A DNA stretch of 64,000 nt from Platerodrilus igneus. Lineage: Eukaryota; Arthropoda; Insecta; Coleoptera; Lycidae. A program made the translations under genes and the position numbers. The stretch lies in contig JARFIW010001469.1 of NCBI GenBank assembly GCA_036346225.1, positions 6,604,001-6,668,000 on the forward strand, in the 5' to 3' direction. This document shows, one piece after another, positions 11,317-20,280 of the stretch (position 1 is the stretch's first letter; every line of letters starts with the position of its first letter). The notes under the pieces were generated by a model. It was given only the letters and a program-made list of their open reading frames with translations. It did no database searches and was not told the origin of the DNA.

Positions 11317-12438
11317 ATGGCACATGTCTACAAGTTTTCGAATCAGGAAAAGTTTGATATGCTAAATACTTATTTACAATCGTTTCGGAACGCTGATACG
11401 GCATCCGCCAGATATTTGGAATTGTATCCAGAAAGACGACAACCGCATAAAACATACTTCAGAAAAATTGTAATGAATTTACTGAATTATGGTGCTTTTG
11501 AACAGACTAGGGCACGTGTTCTAAGCATTACTGAGGCGGTAACACGAAATCCATCCACATCCCTAAGATCTGTAAGCCGTGAACTTAATATTCCAAAATC
11601 AACTGTTCATAATATTTTAAAAAAGGAAAAGTTTCATCCTTATAAACCTACTATTGTCCAAGGCCTCAAAAGAGAAGATTTCGCCAGACGAATGCGTTTT
11701 TGTAATTGGTACATCCAAAAATGCGAGGAAGAACCGCACTTTCCAGAATTGATAATATGGACAGACGAAACGCGGTTTACCAATTGCGGGGTGTTCAATA
11801 AACATAACACACATCACTGGAGCACTGAAAATCATCATCTGACGGTGCAACGCAAATTTCAAACGAGATATGGATTTAACGTTTGGTGTGGTATCTTAGG
11901 TAGTTAATTATGATATAAATATTTTAGTAAATTATCCAATGTAATTAATACTTTTATAGGTAATAATTTGATTGGACCCTTTTATTTTGTCAATAACCTC
12001 AATGGCGCCAGATATACGGAATTGTTAAGAGACCAAATAATTCCGGCTATTAGAGGACTTGTACCAAATGATGATGATTTTCGAAAACTATGGTTTCAGC
12101 AAGATGGTTGTCCAGCTCACAATTCCCGAGAAGTTAGCGCCCTTTTAGCTGAACATTTTGGCCAAAATTTTATATTCAATAGTGGACCAATTATGTGGCC
12201 GGCAAGATCACCAGATCTTACACCACTTGATTTTTATTTATGGGGTTTTGTTAAAAATGAGGTATATGAGTTTGAACCGCCTCATAATATAAACGAACTG
12301 CAGGAAAGAGTCCGTGACATTCTTAACTCTATAAATAGGCGCACGTTAAGCAGAGTTGTACGGAAAGTTTTAATTAATTGTCGAATGTGCCGTGATGCAA
12401 ACGGACAGCATTTTCAGCATCTACGGGAAGGAATTTAG
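11317..12438 (+). CDS. DD41D Tc1/mariner transposase with one predicted intron
   Basis: Exon 1 is 11317-11899 and exon 2 is 11960-12438; joined they give 353 residues with no stop. The protein would bind the TIRs and catalyse cut-and-paste transposition into TA. Residues 1-61 resemble the DUF4817 helix-turn-helix; residues 62-111 form a second HTH (STSLRSVSRELNIPKSTVH). The catalytic aspartates are D150 (IIWTDETRF), D243 (WFQQDGCPAH) and D285 (SPDLTPLDFYLWG); 41 residues separate the last two, the spacing of rosa-like DD41D elements. The ATG at 11317 matches the start used by the sibling element. Without splicing the frame ends at 11907, just after GILGS, and would lack D243 and D285. The gene lies between perfectly placed TIRs, so it may be active; expression is unknown. 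Confidence 0.88.
11900..11959 (+). other. Predicted 60-bp intron in the DD41D transposase
   Basis: Begins GTAGTT and ends TTTTATAG. Removing it joins GGTATCTTAG to GTAATAATTTG and restores ...WCGILGNNLIGPFYF. The sibling transposase at 8870-9915 reads straight through here as WIGIIGRYIIGSFFY. Because it carries a TAA two codons in, it is either an intron or a small disabling insertion flanked by a short GGTA repeat. The donor is weaker than the GTRAGT consensus. Confidence 0.7.
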
Positions 12439-13097
12439 ATGATAGTTTGCTGTTTCGGTCACATTTAATTTTGTTCCCTAAATTAGATAAGATAGGCTAC
12501 AGTTTTATGTTTAAGTTAATTTTAAGATTTATATCCAATACTTTACGAGTTCTACTTAACAAAATGTATGTGGAACTACTACTACTACTACTGTTTGGAA
12601 AGTAGAAATCAAATTTTTGCCCTGTTGGGATTACCAAACGTTAAAGAACATACAAATTTAGTTATTTTTAAAATTTAGGATAGTTTTGCATTTTTTTATA
12701 GACATGTGGCATATTTTTGAAAAGGTAATTTTAAGGCGCATAATATTCACTTAATATTCAAAATGGCGGCCATAAGAAAAACAAAAGTTGAGGTCGTTTC
12801 CTCGAAAACAAAAGACAGTCGAATGATTCTGTTTATGCTAAAATACTCTTTTTAGAAAAGTGTCTTAATAATGTGCAAGTCTTGTGATGGTGCGACTTAT
12901 GATTCATGTTTTATTATCAAAAACAAAATCCGCCATTTTTAGTTTTTTCGAATATCTCCAAAACCAGACAACTTACACCAATTTTGTAAACGGATACAAA
13001 ACTGGCCTGGATTTCTCCAAATCTTTCCCCATTTAACCCAATTTCTATCTCTTATAATAACTGAAATCACAATGTAGAGACTCGAAATTTGGACACA

Positions 13098-13100
<3 letters not shown>

Positions 13101-13145
<45 letters not shown>

Positions 13146-13227
13146 AAGAATGAAATTTAATGGCAAGTGACTCAATATTAGCCACAAGGGCATCCTGTAA
13201 AGAGTAAGTGAATTTAATGAGTCTTAA

Positions 13228-13268
<41 letters not shown>
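13101..13268. repeat. Two (TA)n arrays around an 88-bp spacer
   Basis: TA arrays occupy 13101-13142 and 13231-13268. The spacer has AATTTAATG-type repeats near both ends (GAAATTTAATGGCAAGTGACTC / GAATTTAATGAGTC) and no coding sense. Confidence 0.9.
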
Positions 13269-13269
<1 letters not shown>

Positions 13270-13451
13270 CAGAACAGTTATTTGCAGTCCGCAATAAGAA
13301 ATTGTGTAAAACAATATATTAAATAAGATGTATCTGTAAACAAACTCTATGAAAATAATAGAGCCTATTGACGAATACAAATCGGGCTGGTAGTTATATA
13401 GCATTTACAAAACATTAGCTTATTACTTCATAGGGGAGGAAACATCCACTG

Positions 13452-13489
13452 ACCGACGGTTTCGGCTTTATTAAGCCTCCTCAGAGTGA
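13452..13489 (-). ncRNA. Hammerhead-ribozyme-like motif (left arm)
   Basis: On the minus strand: CTGAGGA, then hairpin GGCTT/AAGCC with loop AATA, then GAAACCGTC. This is the conserved core order of a type I hammerhead (CUGANGA, stem II, GAAA, short stem III, UC). It is the same sequence as at 13781 in the opposite orientation. Activity is not shown. Confidence 0.5.
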
Positions 13490-13780
13490 AATAGTCTTGG
13501 GGCATGAACCCGGGTGTCGCCGCGAGAAGGTTTGTTACGTTTGCAAATAAATTTTGCTTGTAACATTCCGCAAATCTCAAATGGCCTCACGTACTTGTAT
13601 AGCCATCTATAGGATTTATTATGTAGTTTCGGTTCAATTCTGTACTTCCACACTTTAGTAGTGTTGGTGTTTTATCACCTGATGGCGGTTTTATTTACTT
13701 TTGCCATAGTACAGTGATTGTTCCGAAATTATATCATTATAATAGCTTCGATTACTTCATAGGGTTCTTGGAGACTATTT

Positions 13781-13823
13781 CACTCTGAGGAGGCTTAATA
13801 AAGCCGAAACCGTCGGTCAGTGG
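13781..13823 (+). ncRNA. Hammerhead-ribozyme-like motif (right arm)
   Basis: CACT precedes CTGAGGA; stem II is GGCTT-AATA-AAGCC; GAAACCGTC follows, then GGTCAGTG. A short stem I (ACT with GGT) can form across the predicted cleavage site after GTC. Minimal hammerheads of this shape are known from Penelope-like elements. Confidence 0.5.
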
Positions 13824-13945
13824 ATGTTTCTTCCCTATGAAGTAATAAGCTAATGTTTTGTAAATGGCTATATAACTACCAGCCCGATTTGTATTCGTCA
13901 ATAGGCTCTATTATTTTCATAGAGTTTGTTTACAGATACATCTTA

Positions 13946-13949
<4 letters not shown>

Positions 13950-13985
<36 letters not shown>
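13950..13985. repeat. (TA)n microsatellite
   Basis: About 36 bp of TA at the right edge of the inverted Penelope-type pair. Confidence 0.9.
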
Positions 13986-13987
<2 letters not shown>

Positions 13988-15376
13988 TGTGGCACTGGCT
14001 TTGGTGACCGTTTCTATTCATTACAGCTCTGTGATATCTGACCTTTTTATTCAAGATAATAATATCAGAAGAAAACAATTTCAGAATAGAACAGGACGTT
14101 ATTATCATTTAATTAGTTTTAGATTCATCACTGGGACACATTTATAGTAATAAACACTTTGAAAACGTATTTAAAAGGACTACGCAATGAACAAGTCACT
14201 TGTGTTGCCTAATCCGTAGGCGGATTATATCCTTTCCTAAATTAAGTTAAAATAGCTCTTGCGTAAAAAGTGTCACGAGGTGACGCGCAGCACAGATCAG
14301 CTGTTCTCGCCGTGGAAGATATTAAAAGCGAACTTGCCATTTTGGTTGAAAGATAACGTAAACGAAGCGACGAAGTTGGTAGGATGGAGACACGGTTACG
14401 TGTCAAATGGTGTCTTCGCATTCCTATCGAGAGGGGGAGAATTCGTGGTCGTTTGGGGGGGATGGGCTGGGATGTAACTATTCCCCAGTTTCCGGCGAAA
14501 CATCCAGCACACTTAGAATCAAGAAACGTGTCTAGAGATGTCGGCGTCCATTAACGGTGAGACTACAATTAATAAGTAATTTTTATGCTAAAAAAGATCT
14601 TTAATTTTCTTAGCGCTTTGGAGTAATCACTATTAGAAGCAACGTGCCCTATGAATGTATTTGAGGCCGTTCATTGAGTTTTATTTGGGAAGGCGTGATG
14701 AGAGGACATTAGTCGTTCAACGTAAGATCTCCAGCGGTGAAGTGTTGTTAAGCAGGACCTGAATTTGTGCATCGCAGTTCGTTTAGAAGAAATAGCTTCT
14801 TCACACTCGCAAAGTCCAGGTATTTAAACTTTCAGTTTTGTTCCTACGTTATCTAGACTTTTGAAAGTGTTCATTAAATCGATAAATGATATCAAATTTT
14901 AAGAGAGGATTAAATTAATCATATTAAATTTTATGAACGAATTAATTTTTCGTTTAAGTTCAAATATAAAAGATCATAGAAATAATATTTCCTTAATTTA
15001 ATAACAGGGTTATTTTCTAAAATTGTGCTAATTAAATTGAAACAAAGTGAAATATGGTTCTTTAAAAAGTAATCTAAAGTAATTTTGTAAGACACGTGGA
15101 ATATACATGTGTTCAAAAACAAAGAGATTACAAAGTCCACTTCCTGTTTAAAAAGGTTTAATTACAGGTGTCCAATATTTAGTAGGGTCGTTGTGTCATT
15201 TCTATGCCATGATAAATTTCAAACTTTATTTATTTAAACTAGTTCGTGCGATTTAAATTTTTTTATAAGGAATATGAACTAAATTCATTTAATAAATATG
15301 TAAACCAATCCACAGATCTGTTCGTTGGGAAATATGATTTTTATTTTAAAGTAATACTAGAAAGTAAGGTCTTATT
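13986..15376. other. Unassigned sequence with a GC-richer patch
   Basis: 14259-14530 is noticeably richer in G and C than its surroundings and holds a 72-codon frame with no recognisable family. The remainder is AT-rich without identifiable repeats. Immediately before 15377 there is no Penelope reverse transcriptase sequence. Confidence 0.45.
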
Positions 15377-16045
15377 ATGTATAATCATAGCATACAACAT
15401 AAGTTGGCTTCATTTAACTTTTTAATTAATAGATTATTGAATTTCCCTTTAAATAAAAACAGATTTAATAAGGAATTTGCTCTTATTAAACAAATAGCGA
15501 ATTACAATGGTTTCTCTTCTGATATTATAGATAATATTTTTAGAAAGTGTAAAAATAGGATCAACATTCGTAAATCAACGACTTTACAATCAACCACCTC
15601 TAACGATAATGTTAAATATGTTAAACTTCCGTTTCACAAAACCACAAAGGGTCTTGATAAAATATTCAAACAGTGTAATTTCAAAATTGCTTTCACTAAT
15701 ACTAATAAAATTAAAGATTTGCTAGGTAATCCAAAAGACAAGGTGGAAAAATTGCAAAAGTCGGGGATTTATGAAATTAGTTGTGCAGGGCCAGGGTGTT
15801 TTCAAAAATATATTGGTCAGACCAAGAGGAATATAACAACAAGATTTAAAGAACACATGGCTCACTTCAAATATGGTAAATATGAAAGGTCTCAGGTCGC
15901 CAAACATATATTTGAAACCAGCCACCCCGTTAAACTAGAAAATGAATCAATTAAAATTGTTAAACATAAAGGACCCCTCTTAAACACCGATAAAGGGCCA
16001 ATAGCGCCATCTGCTTTGGTTTCCCTATTGGTCAACAACCAATGA
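15377..16045 (+). pseudogene. Penelope-like retroelement, C-terminal GIY-YIG endonuclease fragment
   Basis: An open frame of 222 residues, 5'-truncated: the reverse transcriptase catalytic part is missing. It begins with the segment that follows the RT palm in Penelope proteins (SIQHKLASFNFLINRLLNFP). Near residues 132-165 it carries the GIY-YIG nuclease: GIYEISCAGPGC...KYIGQTKRNITTRFKEH, with a conserved H-rich, cysteine-containing surround and an 'SQVAKHI...HP' block. The endonuclease nicks target DNA so that the RT can prime there. The frame has no internal stop, so truncation occurred at insertion rather than by long decay. The C-terminus, ending NNQ, looks complete. Confidence 0.85.
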
Positions 16046-16352
16046 GAAAGCAAGATTAAATTGGTTCCGCTTCAGTTGATTTAGAATTAGTATAAATTAA
16101 GTAGATTTAAGTTATAATGTCACAATTCACTTCTTTGTTGTTGAGAACACCAGCCTGCGGATGAGGAGAATATCCTCGATAGTGTTTAAAGCAACAATAT
16201 AGTAAATTATAGGTTGGGAAGGTTCACTTCAGCCTAAGTGGTGAGGAGAATATCCTTTGAAGTGTTCCAGAACAACAGCCTTTTTTTTTTTTGGTTTTAA
16301 TTACAGGTTTTCTACTGATGATGACCACATAGTGGTCGAAATATGTATCTAG
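16046..16352 (+). mobile_element. 3' region of the Penelope-like element
   Basis: This follows the GIY-YIG frame directly. It contains two copies of a GGTGAGGAGAATATCCT-like block (near 16160 and 16239; the first reads GATGAGGAGAATATCCT) and a poly(T) run at 16281-16292. It ends in a hammerhead-like motif. The order of coding 3' end, untranslated region and ribozyme motif matches Penelope elements. Confidence 0.6.
16312..16352 (+). ncRNA. Hammerhead-ribozyme candidate, best formed copy
   Basis: CTA (stem I), CTGATGA core (16315-16321), stem II GACCAC/GTGGTC with loop ATA, GAA at 16338-16340, stem III ATA-TG-TAT, C17 at 16349, and TAG pairing with the opening CTA. All core residues of a type I hammerhead are present. 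One extra T separates the core from stem II, which may weaken folding. It lies at the end of a Penelope-like element, where such ribozymes are expected. Confidence 0.6.
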
Positions 16353-16442
16353 TAATTTAAATATTTATTGTGGTTAAGGGTTTTTATTTAATTTTATTTT
16401 CATAGGATTATTGAATTTCTTTTATTGTCCATATAGTTACAG

Positions 16443-16607
16443 TGGCGCTCAATTCCCCTTTTTTTTTTCCATGTTTTTTATTATTGAGTTACGTCATACC
16501 CACGCCCATTCTCGTTGCTCGCCCTTGGGGTAATTCTCAGACTAAGCTGCGAATAACCAAAAAAAAAGGATAAAGCCTCACTTGCGCCCAACGCGTGGGG
16601 CTAGATT
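16443..16607 (+). other. Two primer-site-like sequences and poly-purine/pyrimidine runs
   Basis: TGGCGCTCAATTCCCC at 16443 and TTGCGCCCAACGCGTGGGGC at 16582 both resemble the tRNA-Lys PBS seen in L units. No LTR could be recognised beside them. Confidence 0.4.
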
Positions 16608-17579
16608 CAATTCAATAAGAAATATTTTCTTTATCATGAGATAATTACAATAGATGCATAATCTTCAGTTACGAAATAAGTTTCATTAAAAGTTTCATTA
16701 AAAGTTATTCATGAACTAACTAAGTAAAATGCAGATAACTTAATGATCAATTTCTCACAAGTGGGGAGAAATTGTTCATCGCTATTAATGCAATTAGTAA
16801 GCTGGTTAAAGGTCGAAGTTTAATCAAGACTGATATATTAATTGAAAATATAACACAATCATAAATTGATAACAAATTAACAATAACAAAAACAATTAAA
16901 AGAAACAGTTGACAAATTGAACCTCATATAATGGTGTCATAGGATTTGTAAATAAAACTAGCAACGTGTTATCAACTATAGTTCGTTTACATCCCTCCTT
17001 CTAGAACAATTATGATAATTCACTTCATAATCTGCACGTTCTTTTTGTGGTTTTTTGAAGAACAATAATAATATTTTCAAAACTAATGTAGAATTTATTG
17101 TTCGGGTTGATTTTGAAAATAGCGATTTTAACAAATCTTTTTGGCAGATTTTGTCCCGTTAGCAGTTTATTCTCTCTCTCTTCGGTGATATTTTTTACTA
17201 TATATTGCTAAACTACTCTATTGCACGCTCCTCTCATTATTTTCGCCAAATATATTTTTTTGTATCTTTGTCGGCATCTAAGCGTTTCATTTTTGCTTCT
17301 TCACAGAATTAACGCATAAATTATATCATTACTATCATCTTAACGTTGTGTTAATTCTCTAAGCTTTATCGGACTCAGGTTTAACTTTGTGTTTTATCTT
17401 TAAGATAATATTAGTATCTTCTGTGCTCGAGTTTTTGGGGTTATATAAATATTTAGCAATATTTATATCGGGTGTACATAGACAATTAACACGTGCATTC
17501 AATTCTTACGCTTTTGACGATTATTTCTATGATAGGCCATTTTACGTTCCTGATGCGGGCGTCAATTATTAAGTACAGT
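16608..17579. other. Unassigned AT-rich sequence
   Basis: No coding region or repeat recognised. A 61-codon frame at 17387-17572 has hydrophobic residues at its start but no family resemblance. Confidence 0.45.
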
Positions 17580-18300
17580 CATACTGAATTAAACACCGAG
17601 ATTCGAATAAATACAAATTTCTACGTGCGGTTTTTAAAGTTATAACGCTTATCGTACTCAATCTATAGATATCAGAAATCGATAACAAAAAGATATTGTA
17701 TTACCGACCGGTCTGTCTCTGGCCAGAATAATTACATCGGAATGTAAGCGAGGCGTTTGTACACCAAAGATGATCGATAGGTACCAGCGGCACTTTATCT
17801 TTCAGATGGGGTTGATTGATAGGTACAAGAGGTTTGCATTTAAATGTTACTTAGGTTACAATAGGTACATTTGAGATGTTATTTGCATAATTTCTAGTAC
17901 GTTTTACAATAATCAAGAGATTTTGAGTATGTATATAAATTGCCGTCGTGGATATTGGAGTTCAGTTTTAATCGAAGCTTTGATTACAATATGTTCTAGT
18001 TTAAAGCTTTGAAAGATGTGATATAAATTACTGTAGATATAAATTACTTTACATAATATGAATTATTGTAGTGATTATACAAATTAATAATTAATGTTTG
18101 GATGGTTAATTATAGTAATTTAGAAGATGGCGTCATAGTTTAAGAAGCTAGTAATTGTACTGCTAGCTATTAATTTAAAATAAATTGTTGGGGGAACTTT
18201 TAGCAAATTCCACTGAAACTACGTGAAAATGCTTGTATAATTGGTTAGAAAATAAAAAACTGTTGTTATTGCAAATAGAGTTTTCGTTACAACATATACG
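17580..18300 (+). repeat. Family R repeat, copy 2 (LTR-like)
   Basis: Aligns with 587-1310. Landmarks are AATAATTACATCGGAATG at 17728, GTACAAGAGGTTTGC near 17823, TATATAAATTGCCG near 17930, 'AAAGCTTTGAAAGATGTGAT' near 18004, AATAAAAAACTGTTG near 18251 and GTTACAA at the end. Upstream, 17589-17655 also matches 22971-23036. It has a TATA-like box and a polyadenylation signal but no coding partner. Confidence 0.55.
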
Positions 18301-19680
18301 GTAAATTTACACCACCATAATCAAGGGCGGTATAGAAGAAGCGACAGCGTCTCTTTCATATGTTAGACAAAAAACAAAAGTGTAATGAAATTTCTAGTTC
18401 ACAAATAAGGAAAAAGAGAGAAAGGAAGCCGAATAGGATGATGAGTTAAAACTTCCGAATGAAAACAAAACAAATAGAAATTTATAACTGCGAATATTGA
18501 CTTTTTTCAAGATATGCATGGTTCCAACCACCATGTTTTTACTCTATTTGAAAAGCATCAACTCAACATCAGACCCGACTTGTCATGAAGATTTATTACC
18601 TTATTCATGGAGGGGGGAGGTGTGTGTAGAGGAACGGTAGCCGAAAGAATATTCATGAAATTTAGTGAAGATACTTTGAATATAAAGAAATTAATATCTC
18701 AAGCTATTAATGAATTTTATCTTTGACCTGTTGTTTGTTCTTGTTGAACTCCTTGTTGTGAATACGCGTCTCTGCATACACTCCAATTCTTAGAACTGCC
18801 ACTGCGTGCTGTTGCCTAGTGTCTTGGATTGTTTTCAGTTAGTTCTTTTTATTGATTTTGTTTGGTAGTACAGCTTGGTTAAACGCCCAGTTTAACATTT
18901 AATCACTTAGTTAGTTGAATTTAGTTCAACCCTAGTCTAATACCTGGTTTAATACCTGATCTAATACTTGGCGCCCTAAGTTAATAAAATATTAAAAATT
19001 ATATTTAATTAGAATTTTGTGTTATATATTTGCACTTGTACTATTATTTGAGATTTTCCAATCACCAACTTTCATTTATATTATCATTTAATTTGATGGT
19101 TTAACTTCGCATGTTATCTTGTTTCAGACAAGTACAGCGTGCCTTGGTCGTAGAAAGACTGACCGTTTATCAGCTCGTGCGATATTTAAAGGCCCGCCTA
19201 TTACCTGTACTAATTTGTTTACCCAGTTTGTTTTGTTGATTGAGGCGTTGCACTTGTCTTAACGGGCAAGCCTTCGGATTTCTATGGAGTTACTATCCTA
19301 ATTGTTCGTCGCAATGCTTTAGCACATCACGTAGATATCAAAATTTTACATTGTGGATTTCGTTGACCCTGAAATCTTGTATCTTCTTAAGTCACGTACT
19401 CTTATTTGTATAGGAATTTATTCAAATTGCTTAATTTTGCACAGAGTCAAGCGTATGGTTCCTAATTTTTGTTTACCAATGTGCTGAATTTTATTCGAAT
19501 TTTGTCAAGTTTCAAATTAAAAGAACGCGTAGTCACATTTATAATGGGATTCTTTAAGAGATGGCGTAAATTAGATGCGTTTTTATTGACTTTTTACGTT
19601 CTGTAATTTGCTTGTTTTGCAAGACCCGTTTTTTATGGGCACGCACGATTATTAATGCTTCGAGATTTAAGTGCAATTAT
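18301..19680. other. Unassigned, with a primer-site-like sequence at 18968
   Basis: TTGGCGCCCTAAG at 18968-18980 resembles a tRNA-Lys PBS and follows a short tandem repeat (TCTAATACCTGGTT type, three imperfect copies from about 18937). The rest shows no recognisable feature. Confidence 0.35.
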
Positions 19681-20280
19681 TTTTTTGTCAACTGGTTGAA
19701 CGCGTTCCTCCACTTATTTCTATTCTGAGCTAGCCTCCACGGTTTTCTGAAATTTCCATAGCCTAGATACAGTGCATTTACATTTTCAATGCTCTACCCG
19801 AAGGTACTACATTGTCCAGGAGGCGAGTTTTTGTTGCCTGGAAATTTTGAATTTTGCCGAATCCTTGCCGTCACAGGCAAGGTAGGGATCTTTAACGTGC
19901 GTGACAACACTCAACACACGGGACCTCCATTTAACCTCTCATCCGAATGAGGGCGTAATTTCTGTGAAAAATGCTAACCTGCCATTTTTCAAGCAATCGG
20001 CCGTGTCGGGATAGCCTAGATACAGCTGGGTTCCACTTATGTTGTTTCCTAATTACATGCCCTATTTCATCAAGATTTAGGGGTATGCGAAGGGGGTTAA
20101 GCAGCCTGTGGCTACCAAGGATCCTCCAACACTTAGACGTTTGCCAAATTAATAGTTTTGCAGTAAATACTTTCACACAATTAACATTAGTTGAAAATAT
20201 TACAAAATCAATACCTGTAGTTGCTTATAATAATCATCAGGTTTACGTACAGTTATTTTTTTCGTCATTAGGTTTTCCAT
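19681..20280 (-). repeat. Module M plus RTE 3'-tail copy
   Basis: Read on the minus strand, the RTE 3' end at about 20280 runs into TGGTAGCCACAGGCTGCTTA (near 20100), then a GC-richer block and a second RTE-like 3' end near 19720 (GGCTAGCTCAGAATAGAAAT). The same 'GCCACAGG.TGCTTA' block follows the plus-strand RTE at 30960 and 31228. The module therefore travels with the RTE 3' end. It has no coding sense I can follow and could be a SINE-like partner or a 3'-transduced segment. A block at 19786-19813 recurs at 25337. Confidence 0.5.

Larger units (their letters stand above)
10582..13100 (+). mobile_element. DD41D Tc1/mariner element 2 (long TIRs, apparently intact)
   Basis: A 2,519-bp element starting CAGTGTGTCCAAATTTCG and ending with its complement. 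The TIRs are 10582-11085 and 12600-13100 (about 500 bp) and nearly identical; the few differences include ATGGCTGATTTTG / CAAAATCCGCCAT and AAAAGTAGTATTT / AAATACTCTTTTT. TA dinucleotides flank both sides, as for this superfamily. A single transposase gene fills the 1.5 kb interior. An intact gene and well-preserved TIRs suggest recent insertion. The family differs from element 1 in TIR sequence except for the CAGTGTGT tip and a GGTTAAATGGG stretch. Confidence 0.88.
13269..13949. repeat. Penelope-type inverted terminal pair
   Basis: About 180 bp at 13320-13500 is repeated as its reverse complement at 13768-13949 with very few differences (for example AGGGGAGGAAACATCC against GGATGTTTCTTCCCT). 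The outer edge of each arm meets or lies close to (TA)n. Both arms carry the same hammerhead-like hairpin (listed separately). Such motifs sit in the terminal repeats of Penelope-like retroelements, which are often found in inverted arrangement. The ~265 bp between the arms has no open frame I recognise. Confidence 0.6.

Noticed and set aside
13045..13404. 119-codon minus-strand frame across 13045-13404
   Set aside because: Most of it is two (TA)n arrays read as Ile-Tyr. It crosses an element tip and has no family resemblance.
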